Shown here in pieces: positions 14,462 to 21,737 of a DNA stretch of 21,737 bases (positions are counted from its first letter, which is position 1; the number at the start of each line of letters is the position of its first letter). Source of the stretch: Chthoniobacter flavus (GTDB taxonomy: Bacteria; Verrucomicrobiota; Verrucomicrobiia; Chthoniobacterales; Terrimicrobiaceae); the NCBI GenBank assembly GCA_945863785.1, contig CAMBAQ010000010.1, positions 1-21,737 on the forward strand, written 5' to 3'. The position numbers and the translations under genes are program-made. The notes beneath the pieces were generated by a model. It searched no databases and was not told the origin of the DNA. It was given only the letters and a program-made list of their open reading frames with translations.

Positions 14462-16215
14462 ACAAGGACGAAATCGCTGTCATCTTTGAAAATATTGCCC
14501 GTCTGCTGGAACTCAAAGGCGAGAACCCCTTTAAAATCCGCGCTTACACCCATGCTGCGCGAGCTTTGGAGACCCTATCCGAGCCGCTAGAAACCCTCAT
14601 CGCTGAAGACCGTCTCACCGCCGTGGATGGGATTGGCAAGGCCACCGGAGAAAAAATGACGGAACTCGCCACTGCCGGACGCCTCGCCTACTACGACAAC
14701 CTCCGCGACGAATTCCCTCCTGATATTCTCACGCTTTTTGATCTTCAGGGGCTGGGTGCAAAAAAAATCAAAGTCCTCTGGGACTCCCTGCGAATCGACT
14801 CGATCACCAAGCTCGAACGGGCCTGCAAGAGCGGTTCTGTGGCTGAACTCCCCGGCTTTGGTGAAAAAACGGCGACCAATATTCTTAAAGCCATCGAACA
14901 CATTCGTAAGTTTGCAGGCGCATTCCGCTTTGGAGATATTGCTGCGTTGGCTGCGGGACTTCTCGAAGACTTACGGACCCATCCCGACGTCAATCTCGCG
15001 CAGATCGCGGGAAGTTTTAGACGCAAAAAGGAAATCGTCCGAGACTTGGATTTCATTGTTTCTTCCCGCAACGCGGAAGGCGTGATGGCCTTCTTCACCA
15101 CTCATCCTCTGGTCGAATCGATTCTCGCCCACGGAGCGACCAAATCGAGCGTGGTTCTGAAAAGCGGCATTCAGTGCGATCTTCGCGTTGTTCGTGGCGA
15201 GGAATTTCCGTTCGCCTTGAATTACTTCACCGGCAGCAAGGAACACAATGTTCGCATGCGCTCACGGGCTCTCGCCCGCGGATGGTCGCTGAATGAATAC
15301 CGCTTCAGCCCGGCGGAGGGAAAAGAACTCCTCGAGCCTTTACCTGAAATCCACGAGGAAAACGACATCTACCGCGCTCTCGGCCTTGATCCCGTGGAAC
15401 CCGAACTTCGTGAAAACATGGGTGAAATCGAGGCCGCCGAAAACCACAAGCTTCCGCACCTGATCGAGTGGACTAACTTGCGCGGCACCTTCCACAACCA
15501 CACAACCGCGAGTGATGGCAGAGCCTCGCTGGAGGACATGATCAAAGCCGCAAAGGAACTCGGGCTCGATTATCTCGGCATCGCCGATCACAGCAAAAGC
15601 TCGTTTCAAGCAAACGGACTCGATGAAAAGCGCCTCGCGGAACAAGTCAAAAAAATCCACGAACTCAACGCCCTTGACCCAGATTTCCGTATTTTCACAG
15701 GCATCGAATGCGACATCCTCAAAGATGGTTCGCTTGATTTTTCCGATGAGATCCTCGCCTCGCTCGACTATGTCGTCGCTAGCGTGCACTCCTCCTTCAC
15801 CATGCCTGGGCCCGAAATGACGGCCCGTATCATTCGCGCGATTTCCAATCCTTACGTCACCATGCTCGGGCACCTGACCGGCAGGCTCCTCCTGAGTCGG
15901 GACTCTTATCAACTCGATGTTCCCGCCATCATCGAAGCTGCTGCGGCTACAGGAACAATCATTGAGCTTAATGCGAACCCTCGTCGACTCGACATGGATT
16001 GGCGCTGGTGGCCGCTTGCTAGGGAAAAGGGCGTGAAATGCTCGATCAATCCCGACGCTCACACGACGGAGGGCCTTCAAGACATCATCTTCGGCGTTGG
16101 CATTGCACGCAAGGGCTGGCTGACGAAAAACGATGTGGTCAACACGCAATCCCTCACCTCCATAGAAAACACACTGCAAACAAAGAGAGCTTTGCTGCAT
16201 GCCTCTCGAGCATAA
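14458..16215 (+). CDS. polX: DNA polymerase/3'-5' exonuclease PolX
   Basis: Family X DNA polymerase used in gap-filling base excision repair, fused to a PHP exonuclease. The 585-residue length matches bacterial PolX. Residues 1-150 hold the helix-hairpin-helix 8-kDa and fingers part (ENPFKIRAYTHAARAL; GLGAKKIKVLW; LPGFGEKTATNIL). The polymerase palm has GSFRRKKEIVRDLDF with catalytic D196 and D198, and the third Asp is D241 in GIQCDLRVV. The PHP domain starts near residue 340 with TFHNHTTASDG (H346, H348) and continues with IADHSKSS, FTGIECDIL, VVASVHSSF and INPDAH, so both activities look intact. The ATG at 14458 overlaps the stop of the upstream secreted-protein gene. Confidence 0.97.
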   Translation: MNKDEIAVIFENIARLLELKGENPFKIRAYTHAARALETLSEPLETLIAEDRLTAVDGIGKATGEKMTELATAGRLAYYDNLRDEFPPDILTLFDLQGLGAKKIKVLWDSLRIDSITKLERACKSGSVAELPGFGEKTATNILKAIEHIRKFAGAFRFGDIAALAAGLLEDLRTHPDVNLAQIAGSFRRKKEIVRDLDFIVSSRNAEGVMAFFTTHPLVESILAHGATKSSVVLKSGIQCDLRVVRGEEFPFALNYFTGSKEHNVRMRSRALARGWSLNEYRFSPAEGKELLEPLPEIHEENDIYRALGLDPVEPELRENMGEIEAAENHKLPHLIEWTNLRGTFHNHTTASDGRASLEDMIKAAKELGLDYLGIADHSKSSFQANGLDEKRLAEQVKKIHELNALDPDFRIFTGIECDILKDGSLDFSDEILASLDYVVASVHSSFTMPGPEMTARIIRAISNPYVTMLGHLTGRLLLSRDSYQLDVPAIIEAAAATGTIIELNANPRRLDMDWRWWPLAREKGVKCSINPDAHTTEGLQDIIFGVGIARKGWLTKNDVVNTQSLTSIENTLQTKRALLHASRA

Positions 16216-16227
16216 TCGATCTCCTCA

Positions 16228-17658
16228 ATGAAGCCTTGTTCCCAAATGCTCGCCACTCTGCTGGCGATGATGATTCTGTTTTCGGTCGCCAGCACCTCTC
16301 TGATTGCAAAGACCTCCACCGGCCCCCGCCTGGAACCCGGATTGGAACGTGCCATAAAATGGAAGTGGGCCGTCGAAGCGAATGCGGATTCAGACTGGGG
16401 CCTCCCCATCCAGGACATTCCAGCACTTCACCCAACGGCTTCCACGGCCCAGCCAAACCAACTCGCTCTGAATCCCTCTACCTACGAAGTCAAAAAAGGC
16501 GACGTATTGGTTCGTATCGCCAAGAAGTTCAAAGTCTCCGCGTCCGATTTAAAGACGCATAATCAACTGACCGGCGACCTTATCCAAATCGGCCAGATCC
16601 TCCAGATTCCCCCACCCCAAGAGCGCCGTGCCACAAAAGCCACACCAAGCAAGGGAACTGATGCCGCCGCTCAAGCACCGCCAACTGACATCGTCGCTCA
16701 GCGTGTGTTTCTGGACCGCCAGGGGTTTTCAACCGGCCCGATCAGCGACTCGCCTAACGCCGACTTTGAAAGAATCCTTCAACTCTACCAAAGCGAGAAG
16801 GGCGAAGTTCCTTCACCCACAGAAATCTCATCGCCCTCGACGGATTACACTCTCCGCGCAGCCGACTTTCGATTCATCGCCCCGCCCAAAGCCGCCCGAG
16901 CCCACGCTCCATCGGCACAGGCCCAGCCAACCCCCAAACCTACGCCACCACCTCCACCAACCTATGATGAAATGGTCTCTACGAAATTCTTGGCTTACCG
17001 GTCTCCATGGGAATTTGTTGCGGAACGCTTTCACTGTGATGAGTCCTATCTTCGTAGAATCAATCCTTCCCTCGGATCATACCCTCCAGTCGGCACCTCG
17101 TTTCATGTTCCGAATGTCACTCCGTTTGAAATCGAAAATATTTCCCTGACCTCGGAGCAACCTGAGACCGATCCCGCGCAACCCGTGACGGCATCGATCA
17201 CGGGGATGGCCCTACTGGAAATCCGCAAGTCGGGGCACATCGTCGCCGCAATGCCTCTCTCGAAGGCCCGCCCGGGGCTTGCCGGACGAGGGGAGTGGAA
17301 AATCCTAGGCACCATACCGCGCCCAGCCATGGAGACTTATCAGGAACCGCGCGTGGTCCAAGTGGAGACCTCTAGTCCGTTCTACACCAATCCGAATCCC
17401 ACACCTGTACAGGCCCGAGCGACACTCTCGGCACCCCAAATCCTCCCACCCGGACCGAATAACCCCGTAGGCGTTCTTTGGATCAACCTCGCCAAAGGAG
17501 ACTCTACAGATCCTCTTCCCTTTGGACTTCACGGAACCAGCTTGCCCTCAGAAATGAATTCATTTGAAGGCATCGGTGGATTTCGCGTTTCCAATTGGGA
17601 CATCATCCGGGCCGCCAAACTGCTTCCCAACGGCACCAAACTTCAATGGAAACCTTGA
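16228..17658 (+). CDS. LysM/L,D-transpeptidase-like protein lacking catalytic Cys
   Basis: A 476-residue exported protein with cell-wall modules. After a signal peptide (about residues 1-27) comes a LysM domain (86-129, YEVKKGDVLVRIAKKFKV... IQIGQILQIP). Next is a degenerate peptidoglycan-binding-like helix set (VFLDRQGFSTGPISD), a Pro-rich linker (about 225-250) and a second LysM-like segment (YRSPWEFVAERFHCDESYLRRINP). The C-terminal 150 residues look like an L,D-transpeptidase (YkuD) domain: FGLHGT supplies the conserved His (H435) and FRVSNWD matches the IRMxNxD end of the active-site motif. The expected SHGC between them is GIGG here, so the nucleophilic Cys is Gly451 (codon GGA, 17578-17580). 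It therefore looks non-catalytic and may bind or scaffold peptidoglycan. It follows polX by 12 bp and precedes the deacetylase. Confidence 0.83.
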   Translation: MKPCSQMLATLLAMMILFSVASTSLIAKTSTGPRLEPGLERAIKWKWAVEANADSDWGLPIQDIPALHPTASTAQPNQLALNPSTYEVKKGDVLVRIAKKFKVSASDLKTHNQLTGDLIQIGQILQIPPPQERRATKATPSKGTDAAAQAPPTDIVAQRVFLDRQGFSTGPISDSPNADFERILQLYQSEKGEVPSPTEISSPSTDYTLRAADFRFIAPPKAARAHAPSAQAQPTPKPTPPPPPTYDEMVSTKFLAYRSPWEFVAERFHCDESYLRRINPSLGSYPPVGTSFHVPNVTPFEIENISLTSEQPETDPAQPVTASITGMALLEIRKSGHIVAAMPLSKARPGLAGRGEWKILGTIPRPAMETYQEPRVVQVETSSPFYTNPNPTPVQARATLSAPQILPPGPNNPVGVLWINLAKGDSTDPLPFGLHGTSLPSEMNSFEGIGGFRVSNWDIIRAAKLLPNGTKLQWKP

Positions 17659-17724
17659 TTCAATGTCTCATTTAAAAGTTTCTGTAAATTCCCTTATTCT
17701 TGTGCGAATTTGCCTCCCATAAGC

Positions 17725-18645
17725 ATGAAACTCAAAATCTGGTCACTCACGGCGCTCGTCGTCGCTGTCTCTGCTCTTTACCTCACAAGCGCTTCCTTGT
17801 CCGCCAAGGCCCAACTCCCCCCACGCCCAGCTTTAACGGCCGAAGCGGCTACAACCGGCCTCCCCACTGTTCAAACAGCGCCACTGATTGATCCAACTCC
17901 AGAGCCAACACCGACTCCGACTCCGCTTCCACCAAGGAAGCATTCCTACAACAAGTGCCATGTCGCAGGTTCCGAGATCGCCATCACTTTCGATGATGGT
18001 CCGCACCCGAAGCTGACGCCAATGCTTTTGGATATGATGAAAGAGCGCGGCATCAAGGGGACCTTCTTTCTCGTTGGCAAAAGGGTCGCCGAATACCCTG
18101 AGATTGCTCAACGTATCGTTGCCGAGGGCCATGAGGTTGCCAATCACAGTTGGGCCCATCCGCAACTCACCAAGCTCGCTCCCGACGCTTTAAAAAAAGA
18201 GATCGCTGACACTAATGACGCCATTCATCGGGCCACAGGCATTCAAACGACCCTCATGCGTCCCCCTTACGGCGCCATCAACGCCTCGATCACCAAACGT
18301 CTCAACGAAGAATTCAGACTCACCGTTGCCATGTGGTCGGTCGATTCTTTGGATTGGAAAATCCGCAATGCCGCGCATGTGACCAAACTCATCACGGAAA
18401 AAGCCGCTCCTGGGGCCATCATCTTGGCTCACGACATCCACCCATCCACAGTGCAAGCTATGCCGGCCGTTTTCGACACTCTCAGCGCCAAAGGCTACAA
18501 GTTTGTGACCATGTCCGAACTCATTGCCTTGGATCTCCCAGCACCGATCCAAACCGCTCCGGCAAGCATTCCGGCAGGCCCTCCCATAGTCACTCCAGCG
18601 GCAACACTCGCTCCAAGCGCCACACCCGCTACGACCACTCCATAG
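17725..18645 (+). CDS. Polysaccharide deacetylase (NodB/CE4 family), membrane-anchored or secreted
   Basis: A 306-residue envelope enzyme that removes N- or O-acetyl groups from glycans such as peptidoglycan. An N-terminal hydrophobic helix (residues 5-25) is followed by a Pro/Thr-rich linker (PTPEPTPTPTPLPP), a NodB domain (about 75-265) and a Pro/Ala/Thr-rich tail. All five CE4 motifs are present: TFDDGP (D90, D91), HSWAHP (metal ligands H141, H145), RPPYG (179-183), DSLDW (207-211) and the AHDIH motif (H236 to H239). The start at the ATG (17725) is preferred to a TTG 15 bases upstream. It sits 66 bp after the LysM/L,D-transpeptidase-like gene, so the pair probably tailors the cell wall. 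Confidence 0.93.
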   Translation: MKLKIWSLTALVVAVSALYLTSASLSAKAQLPPRPALTAEAATTGLPTVQTAPLIDPTPEPTPTPTPLPPRKHSYNKCHVAGSEIAITFDDGPHPKLTPMLLDMMKERGIKGTFFLVGKRVAEYPEIAQRIVAEGHEVANHSWAHPQLTKLAPDALKKEIADTNDAIHRATGIQTTLMRPPYGAINASITKRLNEEFRLTVAMWSVDSLDWKIRNAAHVTKLITEKAAPGAIILAHDIHPSTVQAMPAVFDTLSAKGYKFVTMSELIALDLPAPIQTAPASIPAGPPIVTPAATLAPSATPATTTP

Positions 18646-18681
18646 TCTTTGGAATAGGGCTTCATCGAACCCTGCGCCACT

Positions 18682-19278
18682 TCAGTTTCCGTATTTAATC
18701 GAACATCCGTAAGCCTCTGTCCTCGGAACGGAAACTGGTTTGCCTGCCAGCGTTTCCGCAACCGCTGCTTGAATATAATTTTTGGCATCAGCGATCTCCG
18801 CAGGATCCGTAGACTTTTTGTCATCGATCGCTCCACGATAAACCAGAACGCCCTCCGCATTGATCACATACATCTCAGGGGTTCGCTTAGCTCCATAGGC
18901 TCGACCGACTTTTCCATCCTCATCGAGGACGTAGGCCGTAGCTTGGGAGCCATTTTCGGCACACGATTTGGCAACGTCTCCCGCAGCCATGTGACCCTGT
19001 TTTCCGGGAGCGGAGGAGCAAATAGAAATCCAAACCACTCCCTTGCCAGCAGTCTCTTTTTGCAGTTTTTGCATATTGCCGGAAACATAGTGTTTTTTGA
19101 CAAACGGGCACCCTGGATTGATCCATTCGAGCACGACCACTTTCCCCTTAAAATCAGAGAGTGACGTTTGTTTGCCCTCGCAATTCGGGAGAGTGAAATC
19201 AGGCGCCGATTGGCCTAGCTCGACGTCAGCGTGAAGAAATCCCGCCAGCGCCATCAGAAGGAGAAGTGATTTTTTCAT
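18682..19278 (-). CDS. Exported redoxin (AhpC/TSA-type), single active Cys
   Basis: A 198-residue thioredoxin-fold protein with a signal peptide (MKKSLLLLMALAGFLHA). The AhpC/TSA-redoxin core begins at GQSAPDFTLPNCEGKQTSLSDF. The active-site phrase is WINPGCPFVKKHY, with C57 as the only Cys at the usual CxxC place, followed by GNMQKLQ. Other Cys residues lie in ISICSSAPG and KSCAENG. Later blocks, VLDEDGKVGRAYGAKRTPEMYVI, contain the cis-Pro region. It lies 41 bp after dsbD on the same strand and is probably a DsbD client: a periplasmic peroxidase or thiol reductase. The start at 19278 is chosen because the upstream frame lacks a signal-like N-terminus. Confidence 0.88.
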   Translation of the reverse strand: MKKSLLLLMALAGFLHADVELGQSAPDFTLPNCEGKQTSLSDFKGKVVVLEWINPGCPFVKKHYVSGNMQKLQKETAGKGVVWISICSSAPGKQGHMAAGDVAKSCAENGSQATAYVLDEDGKVGRAYGAKRTPEMYVINAEGVLVYRGAIDDKKSTDPAEIADAKNYIQAAVAETLAGKPVSVPRTEAYGCSIKYGN

Positions 19279-19319
19279 AGATCCTAAAACTGCCACTGCA
19301 ATTTCGCTTACGCAAGCTG

Positions 19320-21362
19320 TCACGGAAGACGATTCAGGGCATCAGCCAAAATCGACTCGGTGAGAAGCTCGGGAAGTACGACGGGCGTGTTCCTATTCCC
19401 ACTCGGATAGATCACGTAAAAGGGAACTCCCACGCGCCCGAAACTTTGGAGAGCAGCGGTGATTTCGGGGTTGGCGTTTGTCCAATCGGCCTTCATCGGC
19501 ACTACTTTCTTAGATTCAAAAAGCGCTCGCACGAGGGCCGTATCGATCGCCGTCCGCTCATTGAACTTGCAGGTGATGCACCAGTCAGCGGTGAAATCCA
19601 GAAATACGGATCGACCCGCCGCCAACTCCGCCTGTAATCGCGCTTGGCTGAAGGGAACCCAGTCTATGCCGTTCGTATCCTTTTTTCCTGCATGGGCAAA
19701 TTTCTGACCTAGGAAATACCATCCCCCGCCAATGCAAAGCGTCGCAATAATGCAGAGCGCAAGGAACCGATGACGTCCCACCGGTCCACAGAAGGCTCCA
19801 TAAACCCAACATGCAAGGCCAAGGCAAAGAAGGAACCCCGCATACGCGATCATCCCATCCAAGCCGCGTTGACCACCGAGGATTGAAAAAATCCATATGA
19901 GCGTCGCGAAAAGCGGGAAGGCCATAAACTGCTTCAGGCGCTCCATCCACATTCCCGGACGCGGTAAAAATTTCATCCACCCCGGCTGGGCCGTCAAAAG
20001 CAGGTAGGGCAATGCCATGCCAGCAGCCACCGACGCGAACATGGCCACAATCACTGCCGCCGACTGGCTGAATGCAAACCCCAGAGCGCTGCCCAGAAAG
20101 GGAGCCGTGCAGGGCGTGGCTAGCAGGGTCGCAAAGACCCCTTGAAAAAAGGACCCCGTGTGCCCTCCCTTTGATCCTGCCGCTTCCAAAGCCGTTGCCG
20201 TACGACCCGGAAGCAGGAACTCAAAGACCCCGGCAAGGTTCAGGGCAAAAACAAAAACCACTGTCCCCATGACAATGTTGAACCAAGGGTTTTGAAACTG
20301 GAAGGCCCACGTGACCTCTCTCCCGCCGGATTTGAGTGCGATAATGACGGCCGCTAATCCGAGAAACCAAGCAAAGATGCCGCCTATGAAGGCGATGCCG
20401 TGCGACAGAATCCTCCACCGCGACTCGCCCGCCTGTTGGATGAAACCGAAGATCTTGAGCGATATCACTGGCAGCACACACGGCATGAGATTGAGGATCA
20501 TCCCGCCCAGAAACCCGTAGAATAACGCCAACCAGAGTCCCATCGGAGCGACGGTGGCCTTCTCGATAGCCCCCGAACTTGGCGACTCCTCCACCACCCA
20601 CGACCGCCGCGATGCCCCCTCACCCACAGCTAAAACTCCACGAAAACCACCCTCGACGCTCAGTTCCATCGTGTCAGGAGCAACGCTCTTGGGGTGTCCT
20701 ACGGCTTGATCCAATCTGGGAAGAGGGTAAAGCGCCAGCGCGGTCGCGGGAGGCAACCCTCCCACCTTGAGTTGAAGGATTTTCCCGTTTCTCCGCCAGG
20801 TCAGCTCGAATGGGGGCACGGCGGGGACGGGGATCTGACTGCGATATTCTTCAAAGATCGCCACATTATCGGGCGACGCAGAAGCCCCCACAGGCAAGAC
20901 CAGCTGAACTTCCGCTTCGCCCGGAATGCAGGTGTCCTTGCAAGCGAGCCAGGAAGCCTTGGCTCGGATCGTCACGCTGCTCGACACCTCTACTGACGGC
21001 GTGATCGTGGTCAGGAGAAGAACACGGTTCCCGTAGGCGTAGGTTTGGATTTCACCGGGCTCGAGTTTGGCCTCAGGGGCGGGCCACTGGATGGGTCCGG
21101 CGTGTAATCCCTCCGGCAACGTCCATTGCACACGGGTCGGGAAACCCGCGTCGCCGCTGTATTCCCAATAGGTGTGCCAATCGGGAGCCATTTCCAAAAG
21201 CAGACCGACTTGAAAATCCTTCCCAGGAACAACCGCTGCCGTATCTGCAATCAAGGTCGCTTTGACCAAGGTCTCGCCCTTCTGGATTTGTGCCAGCAGA
21301 GGCAAGGCGAGCGCGAGAAGGATCGCAACAGAGATCAGCCAGCGGCGGTAGGCGAAATACAT
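19320..21362 (-). CDS. dsbD: Thiol:disulfide interchange protein DsbD
   Basis: Inner-membrane electron conduit from cytoplasmic thioredoxin to periplasmic thiol proteins. The 680-residue protein contains a signal peptide (1-24); an N-terminal periplasmic DsbD-alpha-like domain with C141 and C145 (LACKDTC); a multi-spanning central domain (about 270-550) with the two conserved Cys in NLMPCVLPVISLK (C295) and LLATPCTAPFLG (C418); and a C-terminal thioredoxin-like domain with ADWCITCK (C595, C598) and the cis-Pro run RVGVPFYVIYP. All three Cys pairs needed for the relay are present. It is followed by the single-Cys redoxin, a likely recipient of its electrons. Confidence 0.95.
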   Translation of the reverse strand: MYFAYRRWLISVAILLALALPLLAQIQKGETLVKATLIADTAAVVPGKDFQVGLLLEMAPDWHTYWEYSGDAGFPTRVQWTLPEGLHAGPIQWPAPEAKLEPGEIQTYAYGNRVLLLTTITPSVEVSSSVTIRAKASWLACKDTCIPGEAEVQLVLPVGASASPDNVAIFEEYRSQIPVPAVPPFELTWRRNGKILQLKVGGLPPATALALYPLPRLDQAVGHPKSVAPDTMELSVEGGFRGVLAVGEGASRRSWVVEESPSSGAIEKATVAPMGLWLALFYGFLGGMILNLMPCVLPVISLKIFGFIQQAGESRWRILSHGIAFIGGIFAWFLGLAAVIIALKSGGREVTWAFQFQNPWFNIVMGTVVFVFALNLAGVFEFLLPGRTATALEAAGSKGGHTGSFFQGVFATLLATPCTAPFLGSALGFAFSQSAAVIVAMFASVAAGMALPYLLLTAQPGWMKFLPRPGMWMERLKQFMAFPLFATLIWIFSILGGQRGLDGMIAYAGFLLCLGLACWVYGAFCGPVGRHRFLALCIIATLCIGGGWYFLGQKFAHAGKKDTNGIDWVPFSQARLQAELAAGRSVFLDFTADWCITCKFNERTAIDTALVRALFESKKVVPMKADWTNANPEITAALQSFGRVGVPFYVIYPSGNRNTPVVLPELLTESILADALNRLP

Positions 21363-21478
21363 ATCTTATCTCTAACCCCGCTTCGCTTTGGGGAAAGGGA
21401 AAATCCATTCTCCAACTGCAAAAAAAGCGTGGATGTTTTGTTTGGTCGAATGGCCGATAACAAATTACCCTGCGCAGA

Positions 21479-21737
21479 TTGGAAACGACTATCTCAATTG
21501 AAAGTATCGCCTACGGTGGCGCGGGTGTGGGACGACTGCCGGATGGACGGGGATGCTTTGTTCACGGCACATTGCCTGGCGAGCGCGTCTTCGTGCAAGT
21601 GGTGAAATCGAAGAAAAACCACGCAGAGGCTGATTTGGCGAGGATCCTCGAGGCCTCGCCTCGTCGCCTTGTGCCAAAGTGCCCCGTTTTTGGCGAGTGC
21701 GGCGGTTGCGCCTACCAGCACATGGACTACGCCATGC
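21479..21737 (+). CDS. rlmD: RlmD/RumA-type 23S rRNA (uracil-5) methyltransferase, N-terminal part
   Basis: Only the first 86 residues are in the window. They hold a TRAM RNA-binding domain (IESIAYGGAGVGRLPDGR, then FVHGTLPGERVFVQV) and the first three Cys of the iron-sulfur site, C-x5-C-G-G-C (C68, C74, C77). That combination marks the RlmD/RlmCD group of SAM-dependent rRNA m5U methyltransferases; plain TrmA lacks the cluster. The catalytic domain lies beyond the right edge, so RlmD against RlmC/RlmCD cannot be settled. There is no in-frame ATG before the TRAM domain; an in-frame TAA lies at 21458-21460, and the TTG at 21479 is the most likely start. Confidence 0.82.
   Translation, partial: METTISIESIAYGGAGVGRLPDGRGCFVHGTLPGERVFVQVVKSKKNHAEADLARILEASPRRLVPKCPVFGECGGCAYQHMDYAM

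Noticed and set aside
18646..18681. Possible hairpin between the convergent deacetylase and redoxin genes
   Set aside because: Only about 4-5 pairs (aggg/ccct) and no T-run; not reported as a terminator.

Overview
The window is a gene-dense, roughly 55% G+C stretch of bacterial chromosome with housekeeping and envelope genes. There is no sign of phage, transposon, CRISPR array, tRNA or rRNA. The organism is Gram-negative: it has a small outer-membrane barrel protein, a SurA-type periplasmic isomerase, a lipoprotein cytochrome and a DsbD. The mix of genes, the small 81-residue coiled-coil protein, the LysM/L,D-transpeptidase-type protein and a 9-nt-period ACAGGA repeat remind me of Verrucomicrobiota. 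That placement is recall and inference only.

Layout. (1) 1-1542, minus: a START/SRPBCC-like exported protein followed by a TetA-type MFS exporter that runs off the left edge. (2) 1651-8001, plus: an NtrC-type sigma-54 activator, then a tightly packed group of class IV PLP enzyme, mfd and SurA-like chaperone. (3) 8135-10281, minus: a HAD phosphatase translationally coupled to a GlcD-type FAD oxidase. (4) 10363-11322, plus: a small coiled-coil protein and an outer-membrane barrel protein with its own promoter candidate and a strong terminator. (5) 11348-13140, minus: rpe, a SCO copper chaperone and a lipoprotein cytochrome c. (6) 13157-18645, plus: tadA, an unknown secreted protein, polX, a LysM/L,D-transpeptidase-like protein and a polysaccharide deacetylase. 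(7) 18682-21362, minus: dsbD followed by an exported single-Cys redoxin. (8) From 21479, plus: the start of an RlmD/RumA-type 23S rRNA methyltransferase that runs off the right edge.

How they fit together. Genome maintenance (mfd, polX), translation fidelity (tadA, the rRNA methyltransferase) and envelope biogenesis (SurA-like protein, LysM protein, deacetylase, DsbD/redoxin) are interleaved. Many neighbours overlap by the four bases ATGA, indicating coupled translation. The SCO/cytochrome pair points to cytochrome c oxidase biogenesis encoded elsewhere. The HAD phosphatase/GlcD pair could be a short salvage route such as phosphoglycolate to glycolate to glyoxylate, but this is inference.

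I see no large undescribed system. The most notable points are three ordinary-looking proteins that lack a key residue: Glu in place of the phospho-acceptor Asp in the sigma-54 activator, Gly in place of the catalytic Cys in the L,D-transpeptidase-like domain, and Ser in place of the PLP-contacting Glu in the class IV enzyme. Others are an unassigned secreted protein with a lysozyme-like N-terminal pattern, a 16-bp divergent gap between rpe and tadA, and the periodic repeat/hairpin after the surA-like gene.
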